A stretch of 64,000 nt of DNA from Brevundimonas sp. MF30-B (GTDB lineage Bacteria > Pseudomonadota > Alphaproteobacteria > Caulobacterales > Caulobacteraceae): assembly GCF_004683885.1 (NCBI RefSeq), contig NZ_CP038440.1, positions 1,646,001 to 1,710,000 of the forward strand, read 5' to 3'. Positions 54,483 through 63,391 of this stretch are shown here, in pieces. Below the pieces are notes generated by a model. It saw only the letters and a program-made list of their open reading frames with translations. It was not told the origin of the DNA and did no database searches. A program made the translations under genes and the position numbers. Position 1 is the stretch's first letter. The number at the start of each line of letters is the position of its first letter.

Positions 54483-54811
54483 TTGGGGGCGGCCTGATCG
54501 CCGTTCTGCTGGCCGGGTGCTCCACCCCGCCGCCCGCGGCTCCGGTGCCGGCGCCTGTCGCCGTCGAGCAGGCGCGCCAGAGCCAGCCGATCGGCACTCG
54601 CATGCCCCAGATGGACGCCGATCTGTGCAAGGCGGGCGAGCTTCAATGGCTGGTCGGGAAACCTAGAACCGACATCCCCGTTCCGGTGGACGTGGTCAAT
54701 CGGCGGGTGATCTGCACCAGCTGTCCGGTGACCGAGGATTTTTCGCCCTATCGCGTGAACATCTTCTTCGACAGGGAGACTGGCGTGGTCGAGCAGGTTC
54801 GCTGCGGCTGA
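54464..54811 (+). CDS. I78-type protease-inhibitor-like lipoprotein, start unclear
   Basis: The frame encodes a lipobox GLIAVLLAGC followed by a domain DLCKAGELQWLVGKPRTDIP, then VICTSCPVTEDFSPYRVN and FFDRETGVVEQVRCG, matching peptidase inhibitor I78 proteins and the three genes behind it. No ATG, GTG or TTG exists between the end of the holC coding overlap and the lipobox. A CTG at 54464 or 54494, inside or just after holC, or coupled translation, would be needed; the next in-frame ATG (54344) is far inside holC. The start may be broken. First of four tandem paralogues. Confidence 0.55.
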   Translation: MAKGGLVGGGLIAVLLAGCSTPPPAAPVPAPVAVEQARQSQPIGTRMPQMDADLCKAGELQWLVGKPRTDIPVPVDVVNRRVICTSCPVTEDFSPYRVNIFFDRETGVVEQVRCG

Positions 54812-54833
54812 CGCCTCACACAGGAGAGACGCC

Positions 54834-55124
54834 ATGAAGACCCCCCTGATCGCCGGCTTGGGCCTGTTTGCGATGGCGGCCTGCGCGCCGATGCCGACCG
54901 AGCCCGACATCATCGACGCCGGCGGCGATGCGCAACAATGCAAGGCGAGCCAGTATCAAAGCTGGATCGGCCGCAACCGGTCCGAACTGCCGACCAAGCC
55001 CGCCAACGAGACCTGGCGTGTGACCTGCACCACCTGCCCAATGACCATGGACTACAACCCCAGCCGCCTGAACATTCTGTTCGAAGAGCGCACGGGCGTG
55101 ATTCGGGAAGTGAAGTGCGGCTGA
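54834..55124 (+). CDS. I78-type protease-inhibitor-like lipoprotein
   Basis: A 96-residue protein: lipoprotein signal KTPLIAGLGLFAMAAC, then QCKASQYQSWIGRNRSELP, WRVTCTTCPMTMDYNPSRLN and LFEERTGVIREVKCG. The last segments match peptidase inhibitor I78 family proteins, which are small secreted serine-protease inhibitors. caggagag precedes the ATG. Second of four tandem paralogues. Confidence 0.8.
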   Translation: MKTPLIAGLGLFAMAACAPMPTEPDIIDAGGDAQQCKASQYQSWIGRNRSELPTKPANETWRVTCTTCPMTMDYNPSRLNILFEERTGVIREVKCG

Positions 55125-55399
55125 TCGCAGTCGTCGGCGTGATCGGGGGGCTGGCCTCCGCCTGCGCCCCGACGCCGCCGTCGCAGCCTGCCACGCCGAC
55201 CGGGCCGCAACGCTGCGACGCCGCAACGGCGGGCCGTGAACTGATCGGCAGTCACGTCGGGGCTGTGACCTTTGCACCTGGTGCGAACGTGCGTGTGGTC
55301 TGCACCACCTGCGCCGCTACTGAAGACTATCGACCGGATCGGATGAACGTCCGTTTCGATCAGGCGACTGGCATTATTCGCGCGGTGGACTGCGGGTGA
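55115..55399 (+). CDS. I78-type protease-inhibitor-like lipoprotein
   Basis: A 94-residue protein beginning GTG at 55115, overlapping the previous gene by 10 bp. Lipobox GGLASAC, then RCDAATAGRELIGSHVG, VVCTTCAATEDYRPDRMN and RFDQATGIIRAVDCG. Same I78-like core as its neighbours, third of four. The gene ends in a GTGA overlap with the fourth. Confidence 0.75.
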   Translation: MRLIAVVGVIGGLASACAPTPPSQPATPTGPQRCDAATAGRELIGSHVGAVTFAPGANVRVVCTTCAATEDYRPDRMNVRFDQATGIIRAVDCG

Positions 55400-55827
55400 A
55401 GAGGCTCGGACTCAGTGGTCTGAGCGGGATGCTGTGCCTCGTTGCGGCTTGTGCTCCTGAGAAGAACACCGAGGCGGCGATGCTCAAGCTGCCGGAGCCG
55501 CAAGTCGTAATGCTGGCCGATCCGCCGCCGCCAAATACTTACTGGGCACCTGAGGGGGCAGCGATCCGAAACCATCCCACCCAGCCTGGGATATGGATCG
55601 CCTACATCGGCGGCGAGACCGGTCCCTACTACTTCGGCGATCAGTGTGAGGCCGCGCGCCGCCAGGCGTGGGTTGGCCGACCGACCGAACAGTTTGCGGC
55701 CGAGCTCCCTTCGAACTCCAGAGTGTACGCCAGTGGCCAGGCGGTGACTTCCAACCTGATCTGGGATCGGCTGAACGTCATGCTGGACCAGCCGGGCGGC
55801 GTCGTTCTTCGAGTTGAATGCAGCTAG
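55396..55827 (+). CDS. I78-like lipoprotein with extended N-terminal region
   Basis: A 143-residue protein with lipobox SGMLCLVAAC. A 60-residue linker (PEPQVVMLADPPPPNTYWAP) precedes the I78-like part: DQCEAARRQAWVGRPTEQFA, then SNLIWDRLNVMLDQPGGVVLRVECS. The TCP/DY part is replaced by QAVTSNLIW, so this copy has diverged most. GTG start overlapping the previous stop. Last of the four. Confidence 0.72.
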   Translation: MKRLGLSGLSGMLCLVAACAPEKNTEAAMLKLPEPQVVMLADPPPPNTYWAPEGAAIRNHPTQPGIWIAYIGGETGPYYFGDQCEAARRQAWVGRPTEQFAAELPSNSRVYASGQAVTSNLIWDRLNVMLDQPGGVVLRVECS

Positions 55828-55840
55828 GTCGGAATTCGCT

Positions 55841-57724
55841 TTACGACACCTCGGCCAAGGCTTCCTCGGCGGCCACCCAGGCGGTTTCGGCGGCGTCGAG
55901 GTCGGATTGCGTCTTGGCGCGGGCGCGGGTCAGGCCCTCCAGCGCCTTGGGATTGTTGACCGAGGCGTTGGCCATGTCGTCGTCGATGCGGGCGATCTCG
56001 GCCGTCAGCTGGCTCATGCGCTCCTCGGCCTTTCTGACCGCATGGCGCAGTGTCGAAGGCGAGGGCCCCGAGCGTTTCTCGGCCTTCTTGCCCTTGGCCG
56101 GGGCGGGCGCCGAAGCCGCTGCCTCTTCCTTGATCTGACTGGGCTTCACCGCCGCAGCCTTGGCGCGGTCGAGCACGAACTTGGCGTAGTCGTCCATGTC
56201 GCCCTCATAGGGCTTCACCGTGCCGTCGGCGGCCAGCCACAGACGGTCCGCCACCATCTCCATCAGCGACCGGTCGTGGGTGATCAGGATGACGGCGCCG
56301 GAATAGTCATTCAGCGCGTCCAGCAGGGCCCGGCGGCTGTCGATGTCCAGGTGGTTGGTCGGTTCGTCCAGAATCAGGATGTGCGGCGCATCCATCGCCA
56401 CCTGGTTCAGCAGCAGGCGCGCGCGCTCGCCGCCCGAAAGGGAAGCGACGGTGGTCTCCTGTTTCTCATAGCCCAGGCCCCACTGCGCCAGCTTGGATCG
56501 GCGGCTGCTTTCCGAGGCGTCCGGCATGGCGCGGCGGATGATCTCCAGCGGCGTGTCGGTAGGGTCCATCGCCTCGATCTGGTGCTGGTGGAACCAGCCG
56601 ACCTTCATCTTGCGGTCGCGATGCAGCTCGCCGTCGGACACGTCCAACGCGCCGGCGATCATCTTGGCGAAGGTCGACTTGCCCGCGCCGTTGACGCCCA
56701 GCAGGCCGATCCGGTCGTCCAGGTCCATGCGCAGGTTCAGATTGCGCAGGATCGGCTTGCCGGTCTCATAGCCGACGTTGGCCCGCTCCAGCCGGATCAG
56801 CGGCGGCGCCAGCGGGCGGGGCGGAGAGGGCAGGATGAAGGGGGCGACCCGCTCCTCGATGGTGGTCGAGACCGGCTCCATCTTGGCCAGGCGCTTCATG
56901 CGCGACTGCGCCTGCGCGGCCTTTGAGGCCTTGGCCTTGAAGCGATCCACGAAGGCCTGAAGGTGCGCGCGCTCAGCGTCCTGCTTGGCCTTGGCCGACA
57001 GCTGCAGCCGGGCCTTTTCGGCGCGGGCCTTTTCGAAGGCGTCATAGTTGCCGGTGTAGAGCGTCAGCGTGTGGTTCGCGAGGTGCAGGATGTGGGTGCA
57101 CACCTCGTTCAGCATCTCGCGGTCGTGGGAGATGATCAGGGCGGTGTGCGGATATTTCTTCAGCCGCGCTTCGAGCCACAGAGCGCCTTCCAGGTCGAGA
57201 TAGTTGGTCGGTTCGTCCAGCAGCAGCATGTCCGGCTCGGCGAACAGGGCGGCCGCCAGCGCCACGCGCATGCGCCAGCCGCCGGAATATTCCGACATCG
57301 GCCGCTGCTGGTTCTCCTGGCTGAAGCCCAGGCCGACCAGGATTTCCGCGGCGCGGGCGGGGGCTGCGTCGGCGTCGATCTCGATCAGGCGGGTCCAGAT
57401 CTCGCCCATCTCCTCCGGCTCGGCGGTTTCCAGCCGGTTGAGCAGGGTGTGGCGCTCGACGTCGGCTTCCAGGATGGTCTCCAGCACGCTGACGGGCGTG
57501 GCGGGGTGCTCCTGATCCACCGAGGCGATGCGCGCGGTCTTGGGCAGGCTGATCTCGTCGCCGCCAGCCGCCAGTTCCCCCAGGATCAGCTTGAACAGGG
57601 TCGACTTGCCGATGCCGTTGCGGCCGACCAGGCCGACCTTGGCGCTCGGCGGCAGGCTGACGGACGCGTCCTCCAGGAACTTGCGGCCCCAGGCGTTGAA
57701 GGTCAGGTCGGTGATCTGCAGCAT
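55841..57724 (-). CDS. ABC-F family ATPase (YheS/Uup-like)
   Basis: A 627-residue soluble protein with two ATPase domains and no membrane segments. Domain 1: Walker A GLVGRNGIGKST and signature SGGWRMRVALAAALF; domain 2: GLLGVNGAGKST and SGGERARLLLNQV; both have LLLDEPTNYLDLE/LILDEPTNHLDID. The linker is rich in Lys/Ala, and a C-terminal coiled coil is present. ABC-F proteins act on the ribosome E site. ATG 57724 is used; codons further upstream lie in the ndk promoter. Confidence 0.9.
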   Translation of the reverse strand: MLQITDLTFNAWGRKFLEDASVSLPPSAKVGLVGRNGIGKSTLFKLILGELAAGGDEISLPKTARIASVDQEHPATPVSVLETILEADVERHTLLNRLETAEPEEMGEIWTRLIEIDADAAPARAAEILVGLGFSQENQQRPMSEYSGGWRMRVALAAALFAEPDMLLLDEPTNYLDLEGALWLEARLKKYPHTALIISHDREMLNEVCTHILHLANHTLTLYTGNYDAFEKARAEKARLQLSAKAKQDAERAHLQAFVDRFKAKASKAAQAQSRMKRLAKMEPVSTTIEERVAPFILPSPPRPLAPPLIRLERANVGYETGKPILRNLNLRMDLDDRIGLLGVNGAGKSTFAKMIAGALDVSDGELHRDRKMKVGWFHQHQIEAMDPTDTPLEIIRRAMPDASESSRRSKLAQWGLGYEKQETTVASLSGGERARLLLNQVAMDAPHILILDEPTNHLDIDSRRALLDALNDYSGAVILITHDRSLMEMVADRLWLAADGTVKPYEGDMDDYAKFVLDRAKAAAVKPSQIKEEAAASAPAPAKGKKAEKRSGPSPSTLRHAVRKAEERMSQLTAEIARIDDDMANASVNNPKALEGLTRARAKTQSDLDAAETAWVAAEEALAEVS

Positions 57725-57796
57725 GGCTTGAACTCGGGCGCCTCTCAGGCAGCGAACTGCCGCGCAGGGAGCGATAGAGGCGAAAATGTGAGGCGG

Positions 57797-57825
57797 TTGG
57801 AAACCGGGGAGGCCGCGTCTATAAG
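57797..57825 (+). promoter_or_regulatory. Candidate promoter of ndk
   Basis: ttggaa (57797-57802), 17-bp spacer, tataag (57820-57825), about 45 bp before the ndk start. Good spacing and a near-consensus -10. Confidence 0.5.
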
Positions 57826-57876
57826 CCCCCACCTTCGAAGATTCACCCTTCAATCCCCGAAATACAGAAGTCTCCC

Positions 57877-58296
57877 ATGACCGAACGCACCTTCTCGATC
57901 ATCAAGCCCGACGCCACGCGCCGCAACCTGACCGGCAAGATCAACGCCGTGATCGAAGACGCCGGCCTGCGCATCGTCGCCCAACGCCGCGTCAAACTGA
58001 CCACCGACCAGGCCAAGAAGTTCTACGAAGTCCACGCCGAGCGCCCGTTCTACGGCGAGCTGGTCGAGCAGATGACCGCCGAGCCGGTCGTCGTGCAGGT
58101 TCTGGAAGGCAATAACGCCGTGGCCGCTTATCGTGAAGTCATGGGCGCGACCAACCCGGAGCAGGCCGCCGAGGGCACCATCCGCAAGCTTTTCGCCCTG
58201 TCTATCGGTGAAAACTCGGTCCACGGTTCCGACAGCCAAGAGAATGCTAAGATCGAGATCGCCCAGTTCTTCACCGAAGACCAGATCGTCGGCTGA
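57877..58296 (+). CDS. ndk: Nucleoside diphosphate kinase
   Basis: Transfers phosphate from ATP to nucleoside diphosphates through a phosphohistidine. 139 residues: [50 protein letters not shown] and the active-site NSVHGSDS. Monocistronic, with its own promoter candidate and terminator. Confidence 0.97.
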   Translation: MTERTFSIIKPDATRRNLTGKINAVIEDAGLRIVAQRRVKLTTDQAKKFYEVHAERPFYGELVEQMTAEPVVVQVLEGNNAVAAYREVMGATNPEQAAEGTIRKLFALSIGENSVHGSDSQENAKIEIAQFFTEDQIVG

Positions 58297-58364
58297 TGGC
58301 TGGGGGCGTGGCGGCGCGTCTGCAGCACGTCTAGCCCCAAGGCTTTCGACATAGCGTCGCTATA

Positions 58365-58405
58365 ACGAGCCGCGTCCGGAACCGGACGCGGCTCGTTTCG
58401 TTTTC
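58365..58405 (+). terminator. Rho-independent terminator of ndk
   Basis: Arms acgagccgcgtccgg (58365-58379) and ccggacgcggctcgt (58382-58396) form a perfect 15-bp inverted repeat, followed by ttcgtttt. Stops transcription after ndk, 34 bp before the next gene's start region. Confidence 0.9.
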
Positions 58406-58438
58406 ATGGCAAGTCCCATCCCCATTCGGAGATTCGCT

Positions 58439-58645
58439 ATGAAAATGATCGTCAAACTGGCCCCGATCGTCGCCGTCACCGGCCTCCTTGCCGCCTGCGG
58501 CCACACCATGGAGCAACGCGCGGCAACGGGCGCCATCGGCGGCGCGGTCGCCGGCCAAGTGCTGGGCGGCGACACCGGGTCGACCGTGGCCGGCGCCGCG
58601 ATCGGCGGCGTGGCTGGCGCCGCGACGACCCCGCGTCCGCGCTAA
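58439..58645 (+). CDS. Small glycine-zipper lipoprotein
   Basis: A 68-residue protein with lipobox VAVTGLLAAC and a glycine-zipper GAIGGAVAGQVLGG / GSTVAGAAIGGVAGA, as in 17-kDa antigen or SlyB-type outer-membrane lipoproteins but much shorter. Expected to be anchored in the outer membrane. ggag lies 7 nt before the ATG at 58439. Confidence 0.8.
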   Translation: MKMIVKLAPIVAVTGLLAACGHTMEQRAATGAIGGAVAGQVLGGDTGSTVAGAAIGGVAGAATTPRPR

Positions 58646-58669
58646 GCGTTTTCAAAGCACACGGAAATG

Positions 58670-58698
58670 GCCCCGGAGAGCGATCTCCGGGGCTTTTT
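58670..58698 (+). terminator. Rho-independent terminator
   Basis: Arms gccccggaga (58670-58679) and tctccggggc (58684-58693), loop gcga, then ttttt. It ends the lipoprotein gene and abuts the stop of convergent purN (58699). The 24-nt core is the exact reverse complement of the core at 27641-27664. Confidence 0.9.
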
Positions 58699-59283
58699 CT
58701 ATGCCTGCAACTGACCGCAGAAGGCGTTCAGCGCAGCGGGATAAAGATGGTGTTCGGCCACCTTGACCCGCTCCTGGAGCGCTGAGGCGTTGTCGTCGGG
58801 CAGGATCGGAACGCGGGCCTGGGCCAGGACCGGCCCTTCGTCGACGCCTTCGGTCACCAGATGAACGGTGGCGCCCGCCTCATCGTCGCCCGCCGCGATA
58901 GCGCGGGCGTGAGTGTCCAGCCCCGGGTACAACGGCAGAAGGCTGGGGTGGATATTGACCATTCGCCCGGCCCAACGCCCGACCAGCCAGGGCGTCAGCA
59001 GCCGCATATAGCCCGCCAAGGCCACCACCTGGACGTCGTGCTGTGCCAGCACGGCGTCTATGGCGCGCTCATGCGCCTCGCGATCCCGGCCGTGGTCGGC
59101 ATGGTCCAACGCGACGGTCTCGACACCCTTGCCGGCGGCGACATTGAGCCCCGTAGCGGCTGGACGGTTGGACACCACCAGCACGACCTCGAACGCGGCG
59201 TCGTCGCGTCGCCCGGCGTCGATCAGCGCGGCCATATTGGAGCCCGCCCCGGAAATCAGAACGGCGACGCGAGTCCGGGTCAC
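58699..59283 (-). CDS. purN: Phosphoribosylglycinamide formyltransferase
   Basis: Formyltransferase for GAR in purine synthesis (194 residues). [19 protein letters not shown] at the N-terminus; [27 protein letters not shown] (split: [18 protein letters not shown]) carries the catalytic Asn and His; [11 protein letters not shown] holds the Asp. GTG start overlaps the purM stop. Confidence 0.95.
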   Translation of the reverse strand: MTRTRVAVLISGAGSNMAALIDAGRRDDAAFEVVLVVSNRPAATGLNVAAGKGVETVALDHADHGRDREAHERAIDAVLAQHDVQVVALAGYMRLLTPWLVGRWAGRMVNIHPSLLPLYPGLDTHARAIAAGDDEAGATVHLVTEGVDEGPVLAQARVPILPDDNASALQERVKVAEHHLYPAALNAFCGQLQA

Positions 59284-60317
59284 TGAGCTTGAAGCTGACC
59301 GACGACGAAGGCAGCCTCGCCGGCGTTCAGCAGGGCTTCCAAAACCGGCTCGGCGTTCTCGGGCGCGACGATCAGGATGAAGCCGACGCCGCAGTTGAAG
59401 GTGCGGCGCATCTCGTGGTCCGAGACGCCGCCGGTCTGCTGCAGCCAATCGAAGACATGCGGCAGCGGCCAGGCGTCCCAGTCGAACGTCGCCTCCAGGC
59501 CGTCGGCAATGCAACGCGGGGGGTTCTCGATCAGGCCGCCACCGGTGATGTGGGCCGCGCCTTTGATCAGTCCGGCTTTCATCAGGGGCAGGACCGGCTT
59601 CACATAGATGCGGGTCGGCTCCATCAGGGCCTGGGCCAGCGAGCGGTCCTTGGCGAAGGGCGCGTCGTCCGCCCAGGCCAGGCCCGAGGCCTCCACGATC
59701 TTGCGGACCAGCGAATAGCCGTTGGAGTGCGGACCCGATGAGGCCAGGCCGATGATGATGTCGCCGGCCGCCTGGCGATCCAGATAGGGCAGGGCGTGGC
59801 CCCGTTCGACGGCGCCCAGCGAGAAGCCGGCCAGGTCATAGTCGCCGTCGCCGTACATGCCGGGCATCTCAGCGGTCTCGCCGCCCACCAGGGCGCAGCC
59901 GGCCTGAACGCAGCCCTGGGCGATGCCGGCCACGACGCGGCGCGCGTCGTCCACGCTGAGCTTTCCGGTGGCGTAGTAGTCCAGGAACAACAGCGGCTCG
60001 GCGCCCTGGGCCAGCAGGTCGTTGACGCACATGGCCACCAGGTCGACGCCGACGCCGTCATGGCGGCCCGTCTCAATGGCGATCTTCAGCTTGGTGCCCA
60101 CGCCGTCGGTGGTGGCGACGATCAGCGGATCCTCGAACCCCGCCGCCTTGAGGTCGAACAGGGCGCCGAATCCGCCCAGCGCCGCGTCGGCGCCGGGCCG
60201 GCGGGTGGACCTGGCGAGGGGCTTGATGGCGTCGATCAGCCGGTCCCCGGCGTCAATGTCCACGCCTGCGTCGGCGTATGTCAGGCCGTTCTTAAGCCGG
60301 TCGGAAGTGTCGCTCAT
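59280..60317 (-). CDS. purM: Phosphoribosylformylglycinamidine cyclo-ligase (AIR synthetase)
   Basis: ATP-dependent ring closure of FGAM to AIR (345 residues). [60 protein letters not shown], and [18 protein letters not shown] are standard. First gene of purM-purN, divergent from rnd. Confidence 0.96.
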   Translation of the reverse strand: MSDTSDRLKNGLTYADAGVDIDAGDRLIDAIKPLARSTRRPGADAALGGFGALFDLKAAGFEDPLIVATTDGVGTKLKIAIETGRHDGVGVDLVAMCVNDLLAQGAEPLLFLDYYATGKLSVDDARRVVAGIAQGCVQAGCALVGGETAEMPGMYGDGDYDLAGFSLGAVERGHALPYLDRQAAGDIIIGLASSGPHSNGYSLVRKIVEASGLAWADDAPFAKDRSLAQALMEPTRIYVKPVLPLMKAGLIKGAAHITGGGLIENPPRCIADGLEATFDWDAWPLPHVFDWLQQTGGVSDHEMRRTFNCGVGFILIVAPENAEPVLEALLNAGEAAFVVGQLQAQ

Positions 60318-60363
60318 GGGTCACGCGGGCCTGAATCAGGTGGCGGAAATATGTCGCGGCTCT

Positions 60364-60392
60364 TGCCACAACGGCGTCGGCGCGGGCTATAG
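60364..60392 (+). promoter_or_regulatory. Candidate promoter of rnd
   Basis: ttgcca, 17-bp spacer, gctatagc (60385-60392), which resembles the Caulobacter -10. It would place the transcript start only a few bases before the ATG at 60400. Confidence 0.35.
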
Positions 60393-60399
60393 CATCGGA

Positions 60400-61551
60400 A
60401 TGACGCCAATCACCACCAACGACGCGCTGGCCGACTTCTGCGCGCGTCTTTCCAACGCTCCCTTCATCGCGGTCGACACCGAGTTCATGCGGGAGACGAC
60501 TTATTGGCCCAAGCTGTGCCTGATCCAGGCGGCGTCGGCCGAGCATTCGGGCATCATCGACCCTCTGGCCGAGGACCTCGACCTGGAGCCCTTCCTGGCC
60601 CTGTTGCGCGATCCGAAGATCATCAAGGTCTTCCACGCCGCGCGCCAGGACGTCGAAATCTTCGTCAAGCTGGGGGCCATGCCCTCGCCGATGTTCGACA
60701 CCCAGGTGGCCGCGATGGCTGCGGGCTTCGGGGACCAGGTCAGCTATGAGGCGCTGGTGCGCCAGATGCTGCGCCAGGAGGTCGACAAGGGCAGCCGCTT
60801 CACCGACTGGGCTCGACGCCCGCTGTCGGAGGCGCAACTGACCTATGCGCTGGGCGACGTGACGCACTTGGCGGCGCTGTATCCCAAGCTGCGCGACCGT
60901 CTGGCCAAGGATGGCCGGCTGGACTGGGTCATGGCCGAGATGCAGGGCCTGGTCGACCCGGCCCTCTATGACACTACGCCCGAAAACGCCTGGAAGCGGC
61001 TGAAGCCCAAGCGGTTCTCGGCCAAGTATCTGGCGGCCTTCAAGGCTACCGCCGTGTGGCGCGAGCGCGCGGCGCAGGAGCGGGACCAGCCGCGCGGCCG
61101 GATCCTGAAGGACGACGCCATCGACGAGATTGCGACCCAGGGCCCTATCGATGTGGATGCCTTCAATCGCCTTCGGTCGGCGCCGAAGGGCTTTGGCGGC
61201 TCGCGCCTGGGTCAGGAGCTGATCGCCGAGTTGAAGCGTGTCATGGCCGACCCGGAGTCCCATGCGCCCAAGCTGGATCGCCCGGCCCACAATCAGCCCG
61301 CGCCGCCGTCGGTGGTCGAGCTTCTGAAGGTGCTGCTCAAGGCCAAGAGCGACAACGCCGGCGTGGCCACCAAGCTGATCGCCAACGTCGCCGACCTGGA
61401 GAAGATCGCCCTGGACGACAACGCCAAGGTCGAGGCGCTGAGCGGCTGGCGCCGCCAGCTGTTCGGCGAGGACGCCCTGAAGCTGAAGCGAGGCGAGATC
61501 GCCCTGGTGCTCAACGGCGCGCGGGTCGAGGTCGTCGAGATCGAGGACTAG
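60400..61551 (+). CDS. rnd: Ribonuclease D
   Basis: 3'-5' exoribonuclease acting on tRNA precursors (383 residues). DEDD nuclease domain: FIAVDTEFMRETTYWPKLCL (DTE), IKVFHAARQDVEI, and the C-terminal motif YALGDVTHLAALY with the last Asp/Tyr region. HRDC-like helices occupy residues about 210-370. ATG 60400 starts at the family position. Confidence 0.93.
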   Translation: MTPITTNDALADFCARLSNAPFIAVDTEFMRETTYWPKLCLIQAASAEHSGIIDPLAEDLDLEPFLALLRDPKIIKVFHAARQDVEIFVKLGAMPSPMFDTQVAAMAAGFGDQVSYEALVRQMLRQEVDKGSRFTDWARRPLSEAQLTYALGDVTHLAALYPKLRDRLAKDGRLDWVMAEMQGLVDPALYDTTPENAWKRLKPKRFSAKYLAAFKATAVWRERAAQERDQPRGRILKDDAIDEIATQGPIDVDAFNRLRSAPKGFGGSRLGQELIAELKRVMADPESHAPKLDRPAHNQPAPPSVVELLKVLLKAKSDNAGVATKLIANVADLEKIALDDNAKVEALSGWRRQLFGEDALKLKRGEIALVLNGARVEVVEIED

Positions 61552-61579
61552 ACAGCGCGGCGCCGCGCTGGGCGGATGG

Positions 61580-62095
61580 TCAGGGCCGCTCAAGCACCCG
61601 GAACACAAAGGCGTGGTCGTCCTTGTCGCCGGCCGGGTGAGGCTCGCGCGAAACCTCCGTCCAGGCCGTCTCGTCGAGATCGGGGAACCGCACGTCGCCG
61701 TCGGGCGAGGCCTCGACCTCGGTGATGTACAGCCGGCGGGCGCGGGGCAGGGCGGCTTCGAACAGACCGGCGCCGCCGATGACGCAAATCTCAGTCACGC
61801 CGTCGTCTGCTGCGTGCTCGCGGGCCATCGATAGGGCCTCGTCCAGGCTGGTCACCACCACGGCGCCCTTGGCCTCGAACGACAGATCGCGGCTCAGCAC
61901 CAGGTTCAGCCGGCCCGGCAAGGGCTTGAGCGGCAGGCTCTCCCACGTCCTGCGGCCCATGATGCAGGGCTTGCCGATGGTGAGGGCCTTGAACCGCTGC
62001 AGGTCGCTGCGCAGCCGCCAGGGGAGGTCGCCCTCGCGTCCGATCACGCCGTTCGCGCCGCGCGCGACGACCAGGACCAGATCCGCACGCGCCAT
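61580..62095 (-). CDS. folA: Dihydrofolate reductase
   Basis: 171 residues. LVLVVARGANGVIGREGDLPWRLRSDLQRFK (split: NGVIGREGDLPWRLRSDL), IMGRRTWESLPLKPLPGR, NLVLSRD and VIGGAGLFEAALPRARRLYI are the standard DHFR segments. It regenerates tetrahydrofolate consumed by ThyA, encoded upstream on the same strand. TGATG overlap with the MazG-like gene. Confidence 0.95.
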   Translation of the reverse strand: MARADLVLVVARGANGVIGREGDLPWRLRSDLQRFKALTIGKPCIMGRRTWESLPLKPLPGRLNLVLSRDLSFEAKGAVVVTSLDEALSMAREHAADDGVTEICVIGGAGLFEAALPRARRLYITEVEASPDGDVRFPDLDETAWTEVSREPHPAGDKDDHAFVFRVLERP

Positions 62096-62391
62096 CAGCG
62101 CGCCTCCAGCCAGCGCAGCCACTTGTCGCGCATGGCCTGTTCCAGATCGACGCCGGCGCGGGCGCAATAGATCAGCAGCATGCCCATGACGTCGGCCGCT
62201 TCGTCAGCCAGGGCGCGTTCGTCCGCCTGTCCCCGCGCACGACCCGACAGGCGCAGATGTTCGGCCGTCAACTCGCCCAGCTCCTCCTGCAGCTTCAGCA
62301 GCGCCCAGTCGCGGTCGCGGTCGATCCCGTGCTCGGCGGCGTAGATGTCGGAGATGCGCAGGACGTCGGCCTGCAGGGCCTTCAACTCCAT
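62095..62391 (-). CDS. MazG-like nucleotide pyrophosphohydrolase-type protein
   Basis: A 98-residue all-helical protein with the MazG/dUTPase-like metal motifs LQEELGELTAEHL and DEAADVMGMLLIYC. Located between thyA and folA with single-base overlaps on both sides, it may hydrolyse a non-canonical or excess dNTP in thymidylate metabolism, which is inference from position. Confidence 0.82.
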   Translation of the reverse strand: MELKALQADVLRISDIYAAEHGIDRDRDWALLKLQEELGELTAEHLRLSGRARGQADERALADEAADVMGMLLIYCARAGVDLEQAMRDKWLRWLEAR

Positions 62392-63269
62392 CAGACCGCG
62401 ACCGCCGCCTTGATATGCGGCCAGGGGGCATAGTCGGACAGGACGAAATCGCCGGGTTCATAGGCGAACAGGTCGTCGCGCGCGGCGATGGTCATGGTGG
62501 GCAGGGCCAGGGGCTCGCGCGTCAGCTGCAGCTCGGCCTGTTCGATATGGTTCAGATACAGGTGGGCGTCGCCGAAGGTGTGGACGAACTCGCCGGGCTC
62601 CAGCCCCGTGGCCTGGGCCATCATCATCGTCAGCAGGGCGTAGGAGGCGATGTTGAATGGCACGCCCAGGAAGACGTCGGCCGAGCGTTGATACAGGTGG
62701 CAGCTGAGCTTTCCGTCCGCCACGAAGAACTGGAACAGGCAGTGGCAGGGCGGCAGGGCCATGTCGTCCACGTCGGCCGGGTTCCAGGCGCTGACGATAT
62801 GGCGGCGGCTGTTGGGATTGGTCTTCAGGCCGTGGACCAGCTTTTCGATCTGGTCGATGACGCGGCCGTCGGGCGCGGTCCAGCTGCGCCACTGCTTGCC
62901 GTAGACGGGACCAAGCTCGCCCTCGGCGTCGGCCCACTCGTCCCAGATGCTGACGCCGTTGTCCTTGAGATAGCGGATGTTCGTCTCGCCGCGCAGGAAC
63001 CACAGCAGCTCGACAATGATCGAGCGCAGATGCAGCTTCTTGGTGGTCAGCAGCGGAAAGCCCTTGGCCAGATCGAAGCGCATCTGGCGGCCGAACACGC
63101 CCAGCGTGCCGGTGCCGGTGCGGTCGTCGCGCCGCGCTCCGTTGTCCAGGATGTCGCGCAGCAGGTTCAGATACTGGCGCTCGGGATGATCGGCCGGCGC
63201 GGAGTAACCGTTGTCGAGGCTAGCCGGTTTCGTCGGTGACTTGGGTGGGAAGTGCCCGCTGCCGTCCAT
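62391..63269 (-). CDS. thyA: Thymidylate synthase
   Basis: Methylates dUMP to dTMP with methylene-tetrahydrofolate (292 residues). [38 protein letters not shown], the active-site [13 protein letters not shown] cysteine, [20 protein letters not shown] and the LYLNHIEQ segment are present. The N-terminal 25 residues are an unconserved extension; ATG 63269 is preferred over 63311. First gene of thyA-mazG-like-folA. Confidence 0.96.
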   Translation of the reverse strand: MDGSGHFPPKSPTKPASLDNGYSAPADHPERQYLNLLRDILDNGARRDDRTGTGTLGVFGRQMRFDLAKGFPLLTTKKLHLRSIIVELLWFLRGETNIRYLKDNGVSIWDEWADAEGELGPVYGKQWRSWTAPDGRVIDQIEKLVHGLKTNPNSRRHIVSAWNPADVDDMALPPCHCLFQFFVADGKLSCHLYQRSADVFLGVPFNIASYALLTMMMAQATGLEPGEFVHTFGDAHLYLNHIEQAELQLTREPLALPTMTIAARDDLFAYEPGDFVLSDYAPWPHIKAAVAV

Positions 63270-63304
63270 CGCTCTTGCCTCAGACCTCGACCATAGGCCG
63301 CGCT

Positions 63305-63320
63305 GAGTCACTTAAGAATC
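63305..63320. promoter_or_regulatory. Two GANTC (CcrM-type) sites in the thyA promoter region
   Basis: gagtc (63305-63309) and gaatc (63316-63320) lie 36-51 bp before the thyA start. In Caulobacter GANTC sites near promoters are read by CcrM methylation and GcrA. Two sites within 16 bp may be functional or chance. Confidence 0.35.
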
Positions 63321-63391
63321 TACTAAGCGCAGGGTCGCGTCTTGATTTTCCGCAGCACCTCTCACGGATCGAGATAGTTGTGGGCGAATCA

